Made by a program: the position numbers and the translations under genes
The notes under the pieces: model-generated
Databases searched by the model: none
What the model was told of the DNA's origin: nothing
Seen by the model: only the letters and a program-made list of their open reading frames with translations
Shown: piece after piece, positions 22,177-24,378 of the stretch
Position numbering within the stretch: position 1 is the stretch's first letter
How the letters are laid out: each line of letters opens with the position of its first letter
NCBI GenBank assembly: GCA_964654945.1
Contig: CAZZLN010000026.1
Location: 1-24,378, forward strand
Direction of reading: 5' to 3'
Source of the DNA: HGM11788 sp964654945
GTDB taxonomy: Bacteria > Bacillota > Clostridia > Lachnospirales > CAG-274
DNA: 24,378 nt

Positions 22177-23490
22177 ATGAGAAAAATAGCAGTAGCCGGA
22201 ACGGGATATGTCGGACTTTCAATTGCGACTTTATTATCACAGCATAATGAAGTAGTCGCTGTGGATATTGTGGCGGAGAAGGTCGAGAAAATAAATAGAA
22301 GAGAGTCCCCGATCCGGGATGAGTATATAGAGAAATTTTTAAAAGCAGACAAGGACGGTATAAAACATCTCAATCTGACCGCCACACTGGATGCGGAAGA
22401 AGCCTATTCCTCCGCCGATTTCGTAGTCATAGCTGCTCCGACAAATTATGATTCCCACACGCAGTACTTTGATACGAGTGCGGTGGAAGCTGTGATTGAA
22501 TTGGTGATGAAGTATAACCCAAAAGCTGTGATGGTTATTAAATCTACCATACCCGTAGGTTATACTGAGAGTGTGCGGGAAAAATACCGTTGCAACAATA
22601 TCCTGTTCAGCCCGGAATTCTTGAGAGAGTCTAAAGCTCTGTACGATAACCTCTATCCGTCCCGTATTATTGTCGGTACCGATATGGAGGATGCCCGACT
22701 GGTGAAAGCGGCAAAAACCTTCGCCGAATTGCTTCAAGAAGGTGCTGTGAAAGGGAAAAGTAGTGAGCAGGTAAAAGAAGAATATGGAGAAGATTATAAA
22801 GTAGAAGAGACAGCAACTGACACATTGTTTATGGGATTCACAGAAGCGGAAGCTGTGAAGCTGTTCGCTAACACCTACTTAGCGCTCCGGGTTGCCTATT
22901 TCAATGAACTGGATACATACGCAGAATCTAAAGGACTGGACACGAAAGCCATTATAGATGGTGTGTGCCTGGATCCGAGGATAGGCAGTCATTACAACAA
23001 TCCGTCATTTGGCTACGGTGGGTACTGCTTGCCGAAAGATACAAAGCAGCTCCTCGCCAACTATGCCGATGTGCCGCAGAACATGATGTCTGCGATTGTT
23101 GAGAGCAACAGGACAAGAAAAGATTTTATTGCAGACCGGGTGCTTAAGATGGCGGGGTACTACGATTATTACAATCGTGGGGACTATAGAGCAAGTGATG
23201 AGAAAAGCTGCATAGTCGGTGTTTACCGGCTGACCATGAAGAGCAATAGCGATAATTTTCGCCAAAGCAGTATTCAAGGCGTTATGAAGAGAATAAAAGC
23301 GAAGGGTGCTACTGTGATTGTTTACGAGCCGACACTGGAGAACGGGAGTACGTTCTTTGGGAGCACTGTGGTGAACGATCTGACGGAGTTTAAAAAGGTT
23401 AGTCAGGCGATTATTGCTAACAGGTATGATAGCTGTTTGGACGATGTAAAGGATAAGGTTTATACGAGGGATTTGTTCGGGAGAGATTAG
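22177..23490 (+). CDS. ugd: UDP-glucose 6-dehydrogenase-like nucleotide-sugar dehydrogenase
   Basis: The enzyme oxidises a UDP-hexose (probably UDP-glucose to UDP-glucuronate) with two NAD for capsule or exopolysaccharide synthesis. The 437-residue protein has the N-terminal GTGYVGLS NAD motif, VIKSTIPVGYTE, the FSPEFLRESKALYD substrate loop and the catalytic Cys284 in FGYGGYCLPKD. It is longer than compact bacterial Ugd because of a charged insert near residues 187-215 (GAVKGKSSEQVKEEYGEDYK). Codon use (CTG, CCG, CGG) is clearly more GC-rich than upstream genes, suggesting acquisition with the locus. The ribosome binding site is AAAGGAC; the glycosyltransferase follows after 13 bases. The substrate could also be another UDP-sugar. 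Confidence 0.93.
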   Translation: MRKIAVAGTGYVGLSIATLLSQHNEVVAVDIVAEKVEKINRRESPIRDEYIEKFLKADKDGIKHLNLTATLDAEEAYSSADFVVIAAPTNYDSHTQYFDTSAVEAVIELVMKYNPKAVMVIKSTIPVGYTESVREKYRCNNILFSPEFLRESKALYDNLYPSRIIVGTDMEDARLVKAAKTFAELLQEGAVKGKSSEQVKEEYGEDYKVEETATDTLFMGFTEAEAVKLFANTYLALRVAYFNELDTYAESKGLDTKAIIDGVCLDPRIGSHYNNPSFGYGGYCLPKDTKQLLANYADVPQNMMSAIVESNRTRKDFIADRVLKMAGYYDYYNRGDYRASDEKSCIVGVYRLTMKSNSDNFRQSSIQGVMKRIKAKGATVIVYEPTLENGSTFFGSTVVNDLTEFKKVSQAIIANRYDSCLDDVKDKVYTRDLFGRD

Positions 23491-23503
23491 AGGAGAAGTA
23501 GAG

Positions 23504-24378
23504 ATGAGCGAACCGCATAAGAAAAAAATACTGATTTTCGCCCATTATTACGTTCCGGACAAAGCAAGTACAGGACAGATACTGCAGGACTTGGCGGAGG
23601 GGATAACGGATGAATTTGACGTGACAGTCATCTGTGTAGTTCCTTCTTATGACGGAACAGTTGAGGATAAATATAAAACGCAGAAATACTATTTTGAAGA
23701 GCTGAACGGAGTAAAAATCATCCGTATCAGAGTGCCGGAGTTTACGAAGGCTAAGAAAATCAGCCGTATTAAAAATATACTTGCTTACTTTTTCGGTGCT
23801 TTGGGAGCAAGCTGTAAAGCCGGCAAGCAGGATTATGTGTTTACAATCAGCCAGCCGCCGATTTTGGGGGGATTGCTCGGAGTATTGGGCAAATGGCAGA
23901 AACATGCCAAGATGGTTTACTGCATTCAGGATTTTAATCCGGAGCAGATAATCGCTGTGGGGTACAGTAAAAATAAGCTGATATTGAAAGCAATGATGGC
24001 AGCGGATAAATTCAGCTGTAAACACAGTGACTTAATTGTCACAGTCGGACGGGATCTGGTGGAAACTCTTAAAAATCGTTTTAAGGGAAAAAGAGTACCT
24101 AAGCATACATTGATCAACAACTGGATCGATGAAAAAGATGTTTATCCGCTCCCTCACGACCATCCAAAAGTGGTTGAGTTTAAGAAAAAGTATGGATTGA
24201 TAGATGAGAATGGTGAAAAGTTTGTCATTATGTACAGCGGAAATATTGGTCTGTACTATGACCTTGAAAAACTCATCAAAGTGATGAAGCAGTTTCGGAA
24301 GGGTTACACGCTGAAAGGCGTATATGAGGAAGGGCCGAGGACAGCCGATGGCAGAGAGGTTGTGTTTGCGTTTGTAGG
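23504..24378 (+). CDS. Glycosyltransferase, family 4 WcaI-like (partial, cut by window end)
   Basis: The frame is open for 291 codons from the ATG to the end of the window, with AGGAGAAG seven bases before the start. The N-terminus KKILIFAHYYVPDKASTGQI then LQDLAEGITDEFDVTVICV is the classic GT-B start of family 4 transferases such as WcaI. FTISQPPILGG, YCIQDFNPEQ and, at the start of the second domain, VIMYSGNIGLYYDLEKLIKV also fit. It should add a sugar to a lipid-linked repeat unit in the cytoplasm. It belongs to the same GC-richer polysaccharide operon as ugd. The donor sugar and the C-terminus are not visible. Confidence 0.88.
   Translation, partial: MSEPHKKKILIFAHYYVPDKASTGQILQDLAEGITDEFDVTVICVVPSYDGTVEDKYKTQKYYFEELNGVKIIRIRVPEFTKAKKISRIKNILAYFFGALGASCKAGKQDYVFTISQPPILGGLLGVLGKWQKHAKMVYCIQDFNPEQIIAVGYSKNKLILKAMMAADKFSCKHSDLIVTVGRDLVETLKNRFKGKRVPKHTLINNWIDEKDVYPLPHDHPKVVEFKKKYGLIDENGEKFVIMYSGNIGLYYDLEKLIKVMKQFRKGYTLKGVYEEGPRTADGREVVFAFV

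Noticed and set aside
23417..24120. Long minus-strand frames opposite ugd and the glycosyltransferase
   Set aside because: They are antisense to a continuous plus-strand glycosyltransferase frame with clear family motifs and have no recognisable domains.
1..24378. CRISPR array, phage genes or defence system
   Set aside because: No regularly spaced short repeats, integrase, capsid or known defence genes are visible; the only mobile traces are IS and MITE-like remnants.

Overview
The window looks like a chromosomal segment of a low-GC, endospore-forming, probably gut-dwelling member of the Clostridia. The evidence is a SpoIIID sporulation regulator, an AbrB-type transition-state regulator, a T-box-controlled threonyl-tRNA synthetase gene, strong AGGAGG-type ribosome binding sites with TTG starts, tRNA genes without encoded CCA, and surface proteins of the SLH-glycosidase and NPCBM kinds. 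The genus cannot be fixed from the sequence; a relative of the Oscillospirales/Monoglobales fibre degraders is only a guess.

Layout. 1-210 is the tail of an NPCBM-domain protein with its terminator. 670-2891 is thrS with promoter and T-box leader. 2892-3509 is a repeat- and IS-remnant-rich gap. 3510-5567 (minus) holds a DUF975 membrane protein and a MATE exporter, which diverges from an abrB-like gene (5730-6038). 6066-11712 (minus) is a housekeeping block transcribed from high to low coordinates: fhs, a propeller lipoprotein, folD and plsX form one tight operon, followed by acpP and rnc, each with its own promoter. ftsK (11799-14594, minus) diverges from purK-purE (14764-16465). Then come tRNA-Trp and tRNA-Gly, a TSCPD-domain protein and spoIIID.

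From about 17.5 kb the window becomes accessory: a very AT-rich acyltransferase-3 gene, a small degenerate zinc-ribbon ORF, a secreted SLH-GH5 endoglucanase, IS remnants, a dead fragment of a nucleotide-sugar dehydrogenase, and then the start of a polysaccharide locus (intact ugd-like gene plus a glycosyltransferase cut by the window end). Codon use in the last two genes is visibly more GC-rich than elsewhere, suggesting acquisition.

The functional themes are one-carbon/folate metabolism (fhs, folD) feeding purine synthesis (purE, purK), phospholipid and fatty-acid synthesis (plsX, acpP), and cell-surface glycan work (SLH-GH5, acyltransferase, ugd, glycosyltransferase). No clearly novel multi-gene system is visible. 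The most interesting signals are regulatory: a long double-stranded hairpin in the RNase III gene's own leader, an rnc promoter nested in the acpP terminator, palindromes between the -35 and -10 boxes of the acpP and abrB promoters, and a shifted T-box specifier. The decayed dehydrogenase copy beside an intact one is also notable.
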